From Bacillus ndiopicus (GTDB taxonomy: Bacteria > Bacillota > Bacilli > Bacillales_A > Planococcaceae), in assembly GCF_000612805.1 (NCBI RefSeq), contig NZ_HG964403.1, positions 310,001 through 374,000 of the forward strand: DNA of 64,000 nucleotides, read 5' to 3'. The position numbers were made by a program, and so were the translations under genes. The number at the start of each line of letters is the position of its first letter. Within the stretch, counting starts at the first letter, position 1. Below the pieces are notes generated by a model, which made no database searches, was not told where the DNA came from, and saw nothing but the letters and a program-made list of their open reading frames with translations. Of this stretch, positions 45,064-55,384 are shown piece after piece.

Positions 45064-45237
45064 ATGGAGATTACCATAAAAAAGTTTTTTGCTAGCTTAT
45101 TTGTATATTTTGCAATTTTAATACCTGTTAGTGGTTACCAAGCGCCGACAGAAACAGCAGCAAATGATATATTAACAAAAGGGGAATTCCAAACTTTCTC
45201 AAAAATGCTTTCTGATTTGCCAAGCTCACATGATTGA
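45064..45237 (+). pseudogene. PapR-like precursor, copy 3 (start codon and ribosome site altered)
   Basis: The coding part from K-K-F-F-A-S-L on aligns with copies 1 and 2 and ends L-S-D-L-P-S-S-H-D. The homologous ATG is ATA at 45076, and the Shine-Dalgarno region has become TGGAGATTACC. An in-frame ATG at 45064 could give 57 aa with a changed N terminus but lacks a ribosome site. It is decaying or weakly expressed; the frame is otherwise intact. Confidence 0.6.
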
Positions 45238-45480
45238 CCACTGTGCTATTGGTGCAGGTTTTATAAACGAGCTATAATATGGGAGTGTTCCTTAAAGGTT
45301 TATAAAAATATTAATGAAAATTAATTTAGCAATGAGAATTTTACCGTAATAAAGTAGCCAGCAGCCCAAATAAGCTTCGTCTCCTTATATCAGGCGAGTT
45401 TTTTTATTTACATACATCATGAATCAATATTCATAAGTTTCTTTTTCACTTAATTCAAAGAATGTAGGAGATGTCCAAAG

Positions 45481-45858
45481 ATGATAAAAATATTAATTGT
45501 CGATGATCAACAGGGTATTCGATTATTATTAAATGAAGTTTTTAAAAAAGAGGGCTATGAAACATATTTGGCGTCAAATGGAATAGAAGCATTAGGTATA
45601 TTTAAAAATGAAGAAATCGATTGCATTTTGCTCGATATGAAAATTCCAGGAATGAATGGTATTGAAATATTGCGCGAATTACGCAAGCTGAGCGACAAAA
45701 TAAATGTTGTGATGATGACAGCCTATGGTGAGCAGGCGCTTATTGATGAAGCGTTTCAGCTAGGGGCAACAAAGTATTTTACAAAACCGTTTAATATTTT
45801 TGAAGTGCGAGATGCAGTCAATGAAATACTTAGTATCAGTAAAAATGAAGGTGTTTGA
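45481..45858 (+). CDS. spo0F: Sporulation phosphorelay response regulator Spo0F
   Basis: 125 aa stand-alone receiver domain. Acidic pocket D-D (8-9), phospho-acceptor Asp52 in L-L-D-M-K-I-P-G-M-N-G, Thr in M-T-A-Y-G and Lys in T-K-P-F. It takes phosphate from sporulation kinases and passes it to Spo0B. Its place before fba and the strong match to B. subtilis Spo0F identify it. AGGAG precedes the ATG. Confidence 0.95.
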   Translation: MIKILIVDDQQGIRLLLNEVFKKEGYETYLASNGIEALGIFKNEEIDCILLDMKIPGMNGIEILRELRKLSDKINVVMMTAYGEQALIDEAFQLGATKYFTKPFNIFEVRDAVNEILSISKNEGV

Positions 45859-45888
45859 AATAACTTTTCAGACCCCTTCATTTTTGTT
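45841..45888 (+). terminator. Terminator overlapping the 3' end of spo0F
   Basis: AAAAATGAAGGTG (45841-45853) pairs with CCCCTTCATTTTT (45873-45885), one mismatch, then a T tail. The 5' arm is within the last codons. Confidence 0.8.
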
Positions 45889-45902
45889 ATGATAAAGGTA
45901 TG

Positions 45903-46000
45903 CGTTTATCTTGATTCAATGGATGTCACGGGATGTGACGCTTTAAAGTTCACTTCCACTCATCAGCTCGGAAAATCTGGACACAATTTAATTAATCTGG
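45903..46000. repeat. Diverged dispersed element, copy B
   Basis: GTTTATCTTGATTCAATGG at the left and TCGGAAAATCTGGACACAATT at about 45969-45989 match the element in the pyrG leader. It also contains GATGTCACGGGATGTGAC, a local near-repeat. Confidence 0.45.
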
Positions 46001-46147
46001 ATATAGCGAAGACGCATTCAGAGTCAAAATAAAGGTTTTTAATGTAGGTCATACATTTTTTGAATGAACTAAAAAAATATGGACATAGTAGCAGAGCCAT
46101 ATTTTGATAAACAATAACCGATCAACTATCCGAGGAGGATCTAAATC

Positions 46148-47002
46148 ATGGCATTAGTTTCAATGAAAGAGATGTTAATTAAAGCAAAAGCGGAAGGTTA
46201 CGCAGTAGGACAGTTTAATATTAATAACTTGGAGTTTACACAAGCAATTTTGCAAGCTGCACAAGAAGAAAATTCACCTGTAATTTTAGGTGTATCAGAA
46301 GGTGCAGGTAAATACATGGGTGGCTTTATTGCAGTTGTTCATATGGTAAAAGGTTTAATCGAATCATATAAAATTACAGTACCTGTAGCGATTCATTTAG
46401 ACCACGGCTCAAGCTTTGAAAAATGTAAAGAAGCAATCGATGCAGGCTTTACATCTGTTATGATTGATGCTTCTCACCACCCGTTCGATGAAAACGTAAG
46501 CACAACAAAAGCAGTTGTGGAATATGCGCATGCAAAAGGCGTGTCTGTTGAAGCGGAGTTAGGTACAGTTGGTGGAGAAGAAGATGGTGTAATCGGTGGT
46601 ATTATGTATGCAGACCCAGCGGAATGCAAACGCTTAGTAGAAGCGACGAATATTGACTGCTTAGCGCCAGCATTAGGATCAGTACATGGTCCATATCAAG
46701 GCGAACCAAACTTAGGCTTTGCTGAAATGGAGGAAATCTCTAAATTAGCAGATCTTCCATTAGTGTTACATGGTGGAACTGGTATTCCAACGAAGGATAT
46801 TCAACGCTCTATTTCATTAGGTACAGCGAAAATTAACGTTAATACAGAAAATCAAATTGCTGCAACAAAAGTAATTCGTGAAGTATTAGCAAACGATACA
46901 AAAGTATATGATCCACGTAAATATTTAACACCTGCACGTGAAGCAATTAAAGAAACTGTTATTGGGAAAATGCGCGAATTTGGCAGCTCTCAAAAAGCAT
47001 AG
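46148..47002 (+). CDS. fba: Fructose-bisphosphate aldolase, class II
   Basis: 284 aa zinc aldolase of glycolysis/gluconeogenesis. Catalytic/metal motif H-L-D-H-G-S (His83, Asp85, His86), E-x-E-L-G-x-V-G-G-E-E-D and the later L-H-G-G-T-G. GAGGAGGATCT ribosome site. It follows spo0F as in B. subtilis. Confidence 0.97.
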   Translation: MALVSMKEMLIKAKAEGYAVGQFNINNLEFTQAILQAAQEENSPVILGVSEGAGKYMGGFIAVVHMVKGLIESYKITVPVAIHLDHGSSFEKCKEAIDAGFTSVMIDASHHPFDENVSTTKAVVEYAHAKGVSVEAELGTVGGEEDGVIGGIMYADPAECKRLVEATNIDCLAPALGSVHGPYQGEPNLGFAEMEEISKLADLPLVLHGGTGIPTKDIQRSISLGTAKINVNTENQIAATKVIREVLANDTKVYDPRKYLTPAREAIKETVIGKMREFGSSQKA

Positions 47003-47014
47003 GATGAAATATCG

Positions 47015-47045
47015 ATCAGTGGGTGGGTCCTCACCCTCCACTGAT
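47015..47045. repeat. Palindromic intergenic element, copy 3 (no tail)
   Basis: ATCAGTGGGTGGG pairs with CACCCTCCACTGAT, sharing the CAGTGG-GG...CC-CCACTG arms with the element at 12681. It follows fba and is followed by TTTTTATC, so it may terminate fba. Confidence 0.6.
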
Positions 47046-47274
47046 TATTAGTTTTTATCAATCATTCATTTAAACTTCATGGTTTTGAAAAAGGGGCGCA
47101 TTACACCAACCGTTTTTTGGTACAGGTGAATTGCCACTGTATAGACGAGATAAGTCATTCAATAAAAATTTTGATGCAAGAAATTATTTGTAGGGGAAGT
47201 GTCAGATTGTCGAGATTGGCCTCCTCTTTATTTTTTGATTAAAGTGAAATCGCAATTTAGGAGGATATATTAAC

Positions 47275-47925
47275 ATGAAATTTTTTATCGATACAGCAAA
47301 CTTTACAGAAATTAAAGAAGCATACTCTTGGGGAATTTTATCTGGAGTTACAACAAACCCATCGCTAGTAGCAAAAGAACCAGGTGTAAACTTCCATGAT
47401 CGCTTAAAGGAAATCGCGGAGCTAGTTGATGGCTCAGTTTCTGGTGAGGTTATTTCTTTAGATGCGGAAGGCATGATTAAAGAAGGCGAAGAGTTAGCTG
47501 CAATTCATCCAAATATTACAGTGAAGCTACCAATGACACCAGAAGGTTTAAAAGCATGTAAGCATTTCTCTGAAAAAGGTATTAAAACAAACGTTACACT
47601 TATCTTCAGTGCCAACCAAGCTTTAATGGCAGCTCGTGCAGGTGCAACTTACGTTTCTCCATTCCTTGGTCGTTTAGATGATATCGGACATAATGGTATA
47701 GAGCTAATTTCTACAATTGCTGATATTTTCACAATTCATGATATTAAAACAGAAATTATTGCTGCATCAATCCGTCACCCACAACATATTACAGACGCAG
47801 CTCTAGCTGGTGCTCATATTTCAACAACACCATTTAAAGTATTACAACAATTATTTAATCATCCATTAACAGATAAAGGAATTGAAGGGTTTTTAGCGGA
47901 CTGGTCAAAGCGCCAAGGACAATAA
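47275..47925 (+). CDS. tal: Transaldolase / fructose-6-phosphate aldolase family protein
   Basis: 216 aa single-domain barrel of the MipB/TalC type (B. subtilis YwjH). Schiff-base Lys84 in I-T-V-K-L-P-M, N-terminal F-I-D-T-A-N and V-T-T-N-P-S motifs. The length fits the short transaldolase/Fsa group; which of the two activities dominates cannot be read from sequence. AGGAGG site. Confidence 0.9.
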   Translation: MKFFIDTANFTEIKEAYSWGILSGVTTNPSLVAKEPGVNFHDRLKEIAELVDGSVSGEVISLDAEGMIKEGEELAAIHPNITVKLPMTPEGLKACKHFSEKGIKTNVTLIFSANQALMAARAGATYVSPFLGRLDDIGHNGIELISTIADIFTIHDIKTEIIAASIRHPQHITDAALAGAHISTTPFKVLQQLFNHPLTDKGIEGFLADWSKRQGQ

Positions 47926-47955
47926 AAAACACTTTCACTTTGAGGGAGAATCGTT

Positions 47956-49227
47956 ATGGATGTTTATAAAATCACAGGACAACGACGTTTAAAAGGTACA
48001 GTGAAAGTTAGTGGAGCCAAAAATAGTGCGGTTGCTTTAATTCCGGCATCAATCCTGGCGAATTCTTCCGTCACAATTGAAGGAATCCCTGCAATTTCAG
48101 ATGCATGGACATTAAAAGCTTTATTAGAGGAAATCGGTGGAGACGTGTCGTTTGAAGATGGACAAATGACAATTGACCCAAGCAAAATGACAGCGATGCC
48201 GCTACCTAATGGCAATGTGAAAAAGTTACGTGCCTCATATTATATGATGGGGGCAATGCTAGGTCGCTTTAAAAAAGCAGTTATCGGTTTACCTGGAGGC
48301 TGTTTTTTAGGACCGCGCCCAATTGACCAGCATATTAAAGGTTTTGAAGCGTTGGGGGCGACTGTGACAAACGAACATGGTGCAATTTATTTACGTGCTG
48401 ATGAACTAATTGGTGCGAAAATTTATTTAGATGTAGCAAGCGTCGGTGCGACAATTAATATTATGCTGGCTGCAGTTCGAGCAAAAGGACGCACAGTCAT
48501 TGAAAATGCAGCAAAAGAGCCAGAAATTATTGATGTTGCGACATTATTAACAAATATGGGTGCAAAAATTAAAGGTGCAGGTACGAGCGTTATTCGTATT
48601 GATGGTGTTGAGGAATTACATGGTACAAATCACACGATTATTCCCGACCGTATTGAGGCATCTACATTTATGATTATGGCCGCTGCAATCGGAGAGGGTG
48701 TTACAATTGACAATGTAATACCGTTGCATTTAGAGTCATTAGTAGCTAAATTAAGAGAAATGGGCGTTAAAATAGAAACAGGAGAAGAAAGCATTTTTAT
48801 ACCTAAGCAAACAACAGACCTTACAGCTGTCGATATAAAAACGCTTGTTTATCCTGGTATCGCTACGGATATTCAGCAGCCCTTGTCAGTCTTGTTAACT
48901 CAAGCAAATGGTTCTTCGAAAGTAACGGATACGATTTATTCAGCAAGATTTAAGCATATTGACGAGCTTCGTAGAATGAATGCGAATGCGAGAGTAGAAG
49001 GTAATACAGCTATTATTCAAGGTCCTACACAATTGCAAGGTTCGACTGTAACTGCTACAGATTTACGTGCAGGTGCAGCATTAGTATTAGCTGGCTTACT
49101 TGCCGAAGGTGAAACAGAAATTCACGAAATTTATCATATTGAGCGCGGTTACGGTGGATTGATTGAAAAACTTTGTGCACTTGGAGCGGAAATTCGCCGT
49201 GAAACAATTGTACATACAAGCAAATAA
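47956..49227 (+). CDS. murAB: UDP-N-acetylglucosamine 1-carboxyvinyltransferase
   Basis: 423 aa EPSP-synthase fold enzyme, first committed step of peptidoglycan synthesis. Lys22-Asn23 in S-G-A-K-N, catalytic Cys116 in [10 protein letters not shown] (the fosfomycin target). Located between tal and glpX this is the second Bacillus paralogue (murAB/murZ), not the murAA beside the atp operon. Confidence 0.93.
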   Translation: MDVYKITGQRRLKGTVKVSGAKNSAVALIPASILANSSVTIEGIPAISDAWTLKALLEEIGGDVSFEDGQMTIDPSKMTAMPLPNGNVKKLRASYYMMGAMLGRFKKAVIGLPGGCFLGPRPIDQHIKGFEALGATVTNEHGAIYLRADELIGAKIYLDVASVGATINIMLAAVRAKGRTVIENAAKEPEIIDVATLLTNMGAKIKGAGTSVIRIDGVEELHGTNHTIIPDRIEASTFMIMAAAIGEGVTIDNVIPLHLESLVAKLREMGVKIETGEESIFIPKQTTDLTAVDIKTLVYPGIATDIQQPLSVLLTQANGSSKVTDTIYSARFKHIDELRRMNANARVEGNTAIIQGPTQLQGSTVTATDLRAGAALVLAGLLAEGETEIHEIYHIERGYGGLIEKLCALGAEIRRETIVHTSK

Positions 49228-49289
49228 TTGAATGTTTACAATCGATGACAAAAAGCCATAAAGGTATGATAGCAGGAGGAAAAGGAAAC

Positions 49290-50246
49290 ATGGAACGCAG
49301 TTTATCAATGGAAGTAGTACGAGTAACAGAAGCAGCAGCGATTGCATCTGCAAAATGGATGGGACGAGGCGAAAAAATTGCGGCAGATGATGCAGCTACA
49401 ACGGCGATGCGTACAATGTTCGATACGATTCCAATGCATGCAACAGTAGTAATTGGGGAAGGTGAAATGGACGAAGCTCCAATGCTTTATATTGGTGAAG
49501 AGCTTGGATTACGCAATGGCGGTCCGGAAGTTGATATCGCCGTAGACCCATTAGAAGGTACGAATATTGTTGCTAAAGGTGCAAACGGTGCAATGACGGT
49601 ATTAGCGATTGCAGACCGTGGCAATTTACTAAACGCGCCAGATATGTATATGGATAAAATTGCTGTTGGTCCAGAGGCAGCAGGTAAAATTGATATTAAT
49701 GCTTCTGTAACATATAACTTATTACAGGTTGCAAAAGCAAAAAATAAGGATGTTTCAGATGTTGTTGCAACATTATTAGATCGACCACGCCATCAAGCGA
49801 TTATAGATGAAATTCGTGAAGCAGGTGCACGAATTAAATTTATTCAAGATGGAGATGTGGGTGCAGCAATTAATACAGCGTTTGATGAGACGGGTATCGA
49901 TATTATGTTTGGTATCGGCGGTGCACCTGAAGGTGTAATCTCAGCGGTTGCTTTAAAATGCTTAGGTGGCGATTTCCAAGCGAAGCTCGTACCTGAAAAT
50001 GAAGAACAGCTAGAACGTTGTAATAAAATGGGGATTGACGTGAATAAAGTATTGTATATGGACGATTTAGTAAAAGGTGATGATGCTATTTTTGCAGCAA
50101 CTGCTGTAACAGATTGCGAGCTTTTACGAGGTGTTCAATACAAAGGTGCATACGCACTAACGCATTCAGTTGTAATGCGTGCTAAATCGGGAACTGTACG
50201 ATTTATTGAAGGTCGCCATAGCATCGAGAAAAAACCAACGTATTAA
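49290..50246 (+). CDS. glpX: Fructose-1,6-bisphosphatase, class II (GlpX)
   Basis: 318 aa. Metal-binding segments [10 protein letters not shown] and D-P-L-E-G-T-N of the lithium-sensitive phosphatase fold. ATG at 49290 (AGGAGGAAAAGG upstream) gives the normal N terminus M-E-R-S-L-S; the earlier ATG adds 15 unconserved residues. It sits with fba and tal, forming a small sugar-phosphate cluster. Confidence 0.93.
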   Translation: MERSLSMEVVRVTEAAAIASAKWMGRGEKIAADDAATTAMRTMFDTIPMHATVVIGEGEMDEAPMLYIGEELGLRNGGPEVDIAVDPLEGTNIVAKGANGAMTVLAIADRGNLLNAPDMYMDKIAVGPEAAGKIDINASVTYNLLQVAKAKNKDVSDVVATLLDRPRHQAIIDEIREAGARIKFIQDGDVGAAINTAFDETGIDIMFGIGGAPEGVISAVALKCLGGDFQAKLVPENEEQLERCNKMGIDVNKVLYMDDLVKGDDAIFAATAVTDCELLRGVQYKGAYALTHSVVMRAKSGTVRFIEGRHSIEKKPTY

Positions 50247-50256
50247 ACTTCTATAC

Positions 50257-50294
50257 AGTAGGGCTGAAACGATTGCTCAGTCCTACTCTTCTTA
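50257..50294 (+). terminator. Terminator after glpX
   Basis: AGTAGGGCTGA (50257-50267) pairs with TCAGTCCTACT (50277-50287) with one G-U, then CTTCTT. Confidence 0.75.
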
Positions 50295-50379
50295 AGAAAA
50301 TGAACTAATCAAAAATGAAACGATGATTAGCTTCAACAATTCTCCGACAAGTAAAATTTAAAAAGACTGGGGTCATCAT

Positions 50380-51663
50380 ATGACAGCTTTTACAATTGCG
50401 CAATTAGAAAACATGACACTAAAAGAGCTTTATGCTCTCGCGCGAGATTACAAAATTTCGTATTACAGTAAATTAACAAAAAAAGAATTGATTTTTGCGA
50501 TTTTAAAATCACGTTCTGAACAAGAAGGCTTCTTCTTTATGGAAGGAGTGCTTGAAATTGTGTCGCAAGAAGGCTTTGGTTTTTTACGTCCAATCAACTA
50601 TTCTCCTTCTAAAGAAGACATTTATATTTCTGCCTCTCAAATTCGCCGTTTTGATTTACGTAATGGCGACAAAGTTTCAGGTAAGGTACGTCCTCCAAAA
50701 GAAAATGAACGCTACTATGGTTTATTACAAGTTGATGCAGTAAACGGAGAGGATCCTGAAGTTGCAAAAGAGCGAGTGCATTTCCCTGCACTAACACCAC
50801 TTTATCCAGATCGCCATATTAAACTTGAAACAACTTCTAAAAAATTATCTACACGTATTATGGATTTAATCGCACCAGTAGGGTTTGGTCAACGCGGTTT
50901 AATTGTAGCACCACCTAAAGCAGGGAAAACATCTTTGCTGAAGGAAATCGCCAATGCCATTACGACAAATTATCCAGAGGCAGAGTTAATCGTCTTATTG
51001 ATTGATGAGCGCCCAGAAGAAGTAACGGATATTGAGCGTTCTGTAAATGCAGATGTTGTTTCTTCAACATTCGATGAAGTGCCTGAAAACCATGTAAAGG
51101 TAGCAGAAATTGTGCTAGAGCGTGCACGTCGCTTAGTTGAGCATAAACGCGATGTCATTATTTTAATGGACTCTATTACTCGTTTAGCGCGCGCTTATAA
51201 CTTAGTTATCCCACCAAGCGGTCGTACGCTATCAGGTGGTATTGATCCAGCTGCGTTCCATCGTCCTAAACGTTTCTTCGGTTCAGCACGTAACATTGAA
51301 GAAGGCGGTAGTTTAACAATTTTAGCAACAGCTTTAGTTGACACAGGAAGCCGTATGGATGAAGTAATTTATGAAGAATTTAAAGGAACAGGGAATTTAG
51401 AGCTGCATTTAGACCGCGGTTTAGCAGAGCGACGAGTTTTCCCTGCATTGGATATTCGCCGTTCAGGTACGCGTAAGGAAGAGTTGCTAATTCCAAAAGA
51501 GCAGCTAGATAAGCTGTGGGCAATCCGCAAAACATTCAGCGACGCACCAGACTTCGCTGAAAAGTTTTTACGCAAGATACGCACAACAGAATCAAACGAA
51601 GAATTTTTCGATAAACTAAATGAGGATATGAAAAAAGCAACGAATGGTAAAGGCTTATTGTAA
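50380..51663 (+). CDS. rho: Transcription termination factor Rho
   Basis: 427 aa. N-terminal helical and cold-shock RNA-binding domains (G-F-G-F-L-R-P motif), then a RecA-like ATPase with P-loop P-P-K-A-G-K-T-S, Walker B and the R-loop. It ends factor-dependent transcripts, including antisense ones. Length and domain order are standard for bacilli. Confidence 0.97.
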   Translation: MTAFTIAQLENMTLKELYALARDYKISYYSKLTKKELIFAILKSRSEQEGFFFMEGVLEIVSQEGFGFLRPINYSPSKEDIYISASQIRRFDLRNGDKVSGKVRPPKENERYYGLLQVDAVNGEDPEVAKERVHFPALTPLYPDRHIKLETTSKKLSTRIMDLIAPVGFGQRGLIVAPPKAGKTSLLKEIANAITTNYPEAELIVLLIDERPEEVTDIERSVNADVVSSTFDEVPENHVKVAEIVLERARRLVEHKRDVIILMDSITRLARAYNLVIPPSGRTLSGGIDPAAFHRPKRFFGSARNIEEGGSLTILATALVDTGSRMDEVIYEEFKGTGNLELHLDRGLAERRVFPALDIRRSGTRKEELLIPKEQLDKLWAIRKTFSDAPDFAEKFLRKIRTTESNEEFFDKLNEDMKKATNGKGLL

Positions 51664-51783
51664 ATTATCTAATAGGGTTGATTTACCAAAAATATGTTGT
51701 TTAGCCACTCTCTGATAGATAGCTGAAAACACCTGGGTTCTTAGCTTTTTATAGAAAATCCAAACACACTAAAATATTTTCGC

Positions 51784-51813
51784 TTGAAAACTCTAAAATG
51801 ATTATGTTATAAT
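51784..51813 (+). promoter_or_regulatory. rpmE promoter
   Basis: TTGAAA (51784-51789), 18 bp, TATAAT (51808-51813). Confidence 0.75.
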
Positions 51814-51819
51814 CTCAAA

Positions 51820-51900
51820 GTATGCAACGTGTACATATGTAGCCGACATATTCGGGCTATGTAAGGTGCAGTTCGATAATACTCTGTTCCAGATGGTTCA
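51820..51900 (+). promoter_or_regulatory. Structured 5' leader of rpmE (possible L31 autoregulatory RNA)
   Basis: Segmented stem: TGCA (51823-51826) with TGCA (51867-51870), TACATA (51832-51837) with TATGTA (51858-51863), GCC (51842-51844) with GGC. It lies between promoter and start codon. L31 leader motifs have been described in Firmicutes; I cannot verify a covariance-model match. Confidence 0.45.
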
Positions 51901-51921
51901 GGGCGAGAGGAGAAAACGAAT

Positions 51922-52125
51922 ATGAAACAAGGAATTCACCCAGATTACAAAACTGCAACAGTAACTTGCTCTTGCGGTAACTCATTCCAAACTGGTTCTG
52001 TAAAAGAATCAATCGTTGTCGAGTTCTGTAACGAATGTCACCCATTCTACACAGGTCGTCAAAAATTCGCGTCTGCTGATGGACGTGTGGATCGTTTCAA
52101 CAAAAAATACGGTCTTAATAAATAA
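51922..52125 (+). CDS. rpmE: Ribosomal protein L31 (zinc-ribbon form)
   Basis: 67 aa. Keeps the zinc ligands (C-S-C near residue 16 and C-N-E-C-H near 37), so it is the C+ type used when zinc is sufficient. Followed by a strong terminator. Located between rho and tdk as in B. subtilis. Confidence 0.96.
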   Translation: MKQGIHPDYKTATVTCSCGNSFQTGSVKESIVVEFCNECHPFYTGRQKFASADGRVDRFNKKYGLNK

Positions 52126-52136
52126 TAACTTTAAAG

Positions 52137-52172
52137 TGCCTGCCAGGTTTCCGACTGGCAGGCATTTTTTGA
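52137..52172 (+). terminator. Terminator of rpmE
   Basis: 10-bp perfect stem TGCCTGCCAG (52137-52146) / CTGGCAGGCA (52155-52164) with six Ts. Confidence 0.95.
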
Positions 52173-52203
52173 GAGATAAAGTATTTCATATACGGAGGAC
52201 AAA

Positions 52204-52776
52204 ATGGCGCAATTATTTTTTAAACATGGTGCGATGAACAGCGGTAAATCAATTGAAATTTTAAAAGTAGCCCACAACTATGAAGAGCAAAAAAAGCCAG
52301 TCCTTATTTTTACTTCTGGCATTGATACGCGCGATGAAGTAGGTATTGTATCAAGTCGTATCGGTCTCCGTCGCCCAGCAATAGCTGTGTTTGATGATAC
52401 AAATATTTTTGAATGCGTAAAAAATCAAGATGAAAAGCCATATTGTATATTAATTGACGAAGTACAGTTTTTATCAAAGGAGCATGTACTACAGTTAACT
52501 AAAATTGTTGATGAATTAAATATACCTGTTATGGGCTTTGGCTTAAAAAATGATTTCCAAAATGAGTTGTTTGAAGGTAGTCGTTATATGTTGATTTACG
52601 CAGATAAAATCGAAGAAATGAAAACGATTTGTTGGTTCTGCCATAAAAAAGCGACGATGAACTTACGTGTTGATGATAACGGCAAACCTGTTTATACAGG
52701 TGACCAAATTCAAATCGGTGGCAACGATTCATACTATCCAGTATGTAGAAAGTGTCATAGCAACCCACCACTTTAA
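52204..52776 (+). CDS. tdk: Thymidine kinase
   Basis: 190 aa type II thymidine kinase for dT salvage. P-loop G-A-M-N-S-G-K-S, Walker B I-D-E-V-Q-F, and a C-terminal zinc site with C-W-F-C-H and C-R-K-C-H. GGAGG ribosome site. Confidence 0.95.
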   Translation: MAQLFFKHGAMNSGKSIEILKVAHNYEEQKKPVLIFTSGIDTRDEVGIVSSRIGLRRPAIAVFDDTNIFECVKNQDEKPYCILIDEVQFLSKEHVLQLTKIVDELNIPVMGFGLKNDFQNELFEGSRYMLIYADKIEEMKTICWFCHKKATMNLRVDDNGKPVYTGDQIQIGGNDSYYPVCRKCHSNPPL

Positions 52777-52862
52777 AGTGTAGCAACCGTTTAAGAATTT
52801 CTTTATACTAATAAGAATAAGTAATCGCATTAGAATTAATTTTATACAGAGGTGAAAGTATT

Positions 52863-53939
52863 ATGTTTGATCGTTTACAAGCTGTTGAAGATCGTTACGA
52901 AAGATTAAATGAATTATTAAGTGATCCAGATGTAGTAAGTGATAGTAAGAAATTACGTGAATACTCGAAGGAACAATCAGATATTCAAGAGATGGTTGAA
53001 GTATATCGCGAATATAAAGCTGTTAAGGAACAGCTTGCAGATACTCGTGAAATGCTGGAAATGGAAAAAGACCCTGATATGTTAGAAATGGTGAAGGAAG
53101 AGTTCCATGAATTAAATGATCAAATTCCTGATTTAGAAGAGCGACTCCGCATCTTATTAATCCCGAAAGATCCGAACGATTCGAAAAACGTTATTATGGA
53201 AATTCGTGGAGCTGCTGGTGGAGACGAAGCGAATATTTTTGCGGGTGATTTATTCCGTATGTATTCCCGTTACGCGGAGGTACAAGGCTGGAAAATTGAT
53301 ATTATGGAAGCGACACCAAACGCAATGGGTGGTTATAAAGAAGTAATCTTTATGATTAACGGTCAAGGCGCATACTCTAAATTTAAGTTTGAAAACGGTG
53401 CACACCGTGTTCAACGTGTACCTGCTACAGAATCGCAAGGGCGTATTCATACATCGACTGCAACTGTTGCATGTTTACCAGAAGTAGAAGAGGTAGATGT
53501 AGAAATCCATGAAAAAGATATTCGTGTTGATACATTCGCATCATCTGGTGCTGGTGGGCAATCAGTTAACACGACAATGTCTGCTGTTCGTATGACCCAT
53601 CTTCCAACAGGTGTTGTTGTATCGATGCAGGATGAGCGTTCACAAATTAAAAACCGCGAAAAGGCGATGAAAATTTTACGTGCTCGTGTAGCTGATATGT
53701 ATATGCAAGAAGCGCAAGCGGAAGTAGATGCAACACGTAAATCGGCAGTAGGTACAGGGGATCGCTCAGAGCGCATTCGTACTTATAACTATCCACAAAA
53801 CCGCGTGACAGACCACCGCATCGGTCTAACAATTCAAAAACTCGACCAAATCATTGAAGGAAAATTAGACGAAGTGATTGACGCGCTTATTTTAGAAGAG
53901 CAAGCATCGAAATTAGCAAGATTAAATGAAGATGCCTAA
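52863..53939 (+). CDS. prfA: Peptide chain release factor 1
   Basis: 358 aa. Reads UAA/UAG; G-G-Q catalytic loop in G-A-G-G-Q-S-V-N-T, preceded by the codon-recognition region around P-A-T-E-S. Its Gln is methylated by PrmC, encoded immediately downstream with overlapping reading frames. Confidence 0.97.
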   Translation: MFDRLQAVEDRYERLNELLSDPDVVSDSKKLREYSKEQSDIQEMVEVYREYKAVKEQLADTREMLEMEKDPDMLEMVKEEFHELNDQIPDLEERLRILLIPKDPNDSKNVIMEIRGAAGGDEANIFAGDLFRMYSRYAEVQGWKIDIMEATPNAMGGYKEVIFMINGQGAYSKFKFENGAHRVQRVPATESQGRIHTSTATVACLPEVEEVDVEIHEKDIRVDTFASSGAGGQSVNTTMSAVRMTHLPTGVVVSMQDERSQIKNREKAMKILRARVADMYMQEAQAEVDATRKSAVGTGDRSERIRTYNYPQNRVTDHRIGLTIQKLDQIIEGKLDEVIDALILEEQASKLARLNEDA

Positions 53940-54789
53940 TACAGTATTTGAAGTCCTGCAACGGGCTTCTTCTTTTTTAAGCGCAAATGGTCGAGAGGAA
54001 ACGGCAGCACGTTTGCTAATACAAAATGTGCTGCAAACAAATTATTCAGGTTTAATGATGCGAATGCAGGAGCAAATGCCCAATGAACAAATTGCTGTAC
54101 TTGAAGAGATGCTACAAATGCATGCTAGAGGAGTACCCGTTCAATATATTATAGGTGTAGAGGAATTTTATGGGCGTGAGTTTCAAGTAGATCAATCTGT
54201 TCTTATCCCACGTCCAGAGACCGAGGAATTAATTGTTGGTGCAATGGAGCGTATGAAAAAGCTATTTGGCAAAGAGTCCTCTCTTAAATTAGCAGATATC
54301 GGTACTGGAAGTGGTGCTATTGCTGTAACGATGAAGCTTGAATGGCCTGATGCGGCTGTTACTGCCACAGATATTTCGCAAGCAGCACTAGCAACGGCTG
54401 GCAAGAATGCAGAGCAACTGCAGGCGACAATTGACTTTCGTTTAGGGGATTTAACTGAGCCAATTGCGCAGCAAAAATGGGATGTTGTTTTAAGTAATCC
54501 TCCATATATTGCATTTCAAGAGGCAGCAGAAATGTCTGATGTTGTTCTTGAACATGAACCGCACACAGCACTTTTTGCAGAAGAAGATGGACTTATTTTA
54601 TATCGCAAGCTAGCGGAGCAGTTGCCAGCTTTAATGAATCGACCAGCGTTAATTGGCGTAGAAATTGGCTATACACAAGGGCGAGCTGTAGCTGGTTTTT
54701 TTCAACAGTATTTCCCGAACGCGTTGATTGAAATAGTGAAAGATATTAATGGAAAAGATAGAATAGTTTTTTGTGAAATTAGTGAATAA
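53926..54789 (+). CDS. prmC: Release factor glutamine methyltransferase
   Basis: 287 aa SAM-dependent N5-Gln methyltransferase. N-terminal helical RF-binding domain, SAM motif D-I-G-T-G-S-G and active-site N-P-P-Y. It overlaps prfA by 14 nt, so it is translationally coupled to its substrate; an ATG two codons later (53932) is an equal start candidate. Confidence 0.94.
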   Translation: MKMPNTVFEVLQRASSFLSANGREETAARLLIQNVLQTNYSGLMMRMQEQMPNEQIAVLEEMLQMHARGVPVQYIIGVEEFYGREFQVDQSVLIPRPETEELIVGAMERMKKLFGKESSLKLADIGTGSGAIAVTMKLEWPDAAVTATDISQAALATAGKNAEQLQATIDFRLGDLTEPIAQQKWDVVLSNPPYIAFQEAAEMSDVVLEHEPHTALFAEEDGLILYRKLAEQLPALMNRPALIGVEIGYTQGRAVAGFFQQYFPNALIEIVKDINGKDRIVFCEISE

Positions 54790-54833
54790 AAAAAGTCTCC
54801 GTTGTCCATGATGATAGACAAGGAGGGATTTTC

Positions 54834-55382
54834 ATGTTAGAAGATTATAATATTGCTAGAAAGCCATTTTCCATTTTTGTTATTTTTCGTTATGTTTGTT
54901 ACGCCTTAATTAGTTATATGCTGCTATTAGCAGTACCTCATTTCGTAGAGTTTGGTGAAAGCTGGCATGAACAAAAAGAGGCGAGTCCAGTATTATTTAG
55001 AGTTGTAGCAAATAGTAACTTACAGCAGGATCAATTATTGAAACAGGAAATTGTCCAAGCAGTGCAACCAATGTTTGAACAAATTGCTAGCACTCAAGAA
55101 ACAGAAGTAGCGCTAGCCGATGTAAAACGAGTTCTTGCGAAAAATTATCAACAGTATGATGTGAATATCGTAGTTGGGGATAACTTGATCCCACCTAAAT
55201 ATGAATTTAATACTTTTTATCCACAAAATTTCTATCAGTCTGTTGTATTAACAATCGGACAGGCACGAGGTGACAACTGGTTTTGCTCTGCTTTTCCAAA
55301 AACATGTGAAAAACCTCAGGAGCAAAAGGACGAAAAGCGTAAATTTGTTATTTATGAATGGTTAAAAAGAAAATTTTCATAG
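54834..55382 (+). CDS. spoIIR: Stage II sporulation protein R
   Basis: 182 aa, N-terminal signal/anchor (about 17-36), then the SpoIIR domain with R-V-V-A-N-S-N-x-x-Q-D and the C-terminal G-D-N-W-F-C-S-A-F-P. Made in the forespore, it activates SpoIIGA to process pro-sigmaE. The protein is shorter than the B. subtilis one. AAGGAGGG site. It confirms a spore former. Confidence 0.9.
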   Translation: MLEDYNIARKPFSIFVIFRYVCYALISYMLLLAVPHFVEFGESWHEQKEASPVLFRVVANSNLQQDQLLKQEIVQAVQPMFEQIASTQETEVALADVKRVLAKNYQQYDVNIVVGDNLIPPKYEFNTFYPQNFYQSVVLTIGQARGDNWFCSAFPKTCEKPQEQKDEKRKFVIYEWLKRKFS

Positions 55383-55384
55383 AT

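Larger units (their letters stand above)
44331..45237 (+). repeat. Tandem amplification of the signalling-peptide gene
   Basis: Three homologous units; coding parts align over about 52 codons. The downstream flank of copy 1 (44518-44560) recurs after copy 2 (about 44955-45000) with few changes. An AGCCAG...AAATAAGC block occurs before copy 2 (44726 on) and after copy 3 (about 45358). This indicates successive tandem duplications. Confidence 0.75.

Noticed and set aside
49245..49289. N-terminal extension of GlpX
   Set aside because: The 15 extra residues lie over the AGGAGGAAAAGG site and are not part of the conserved N terminus.
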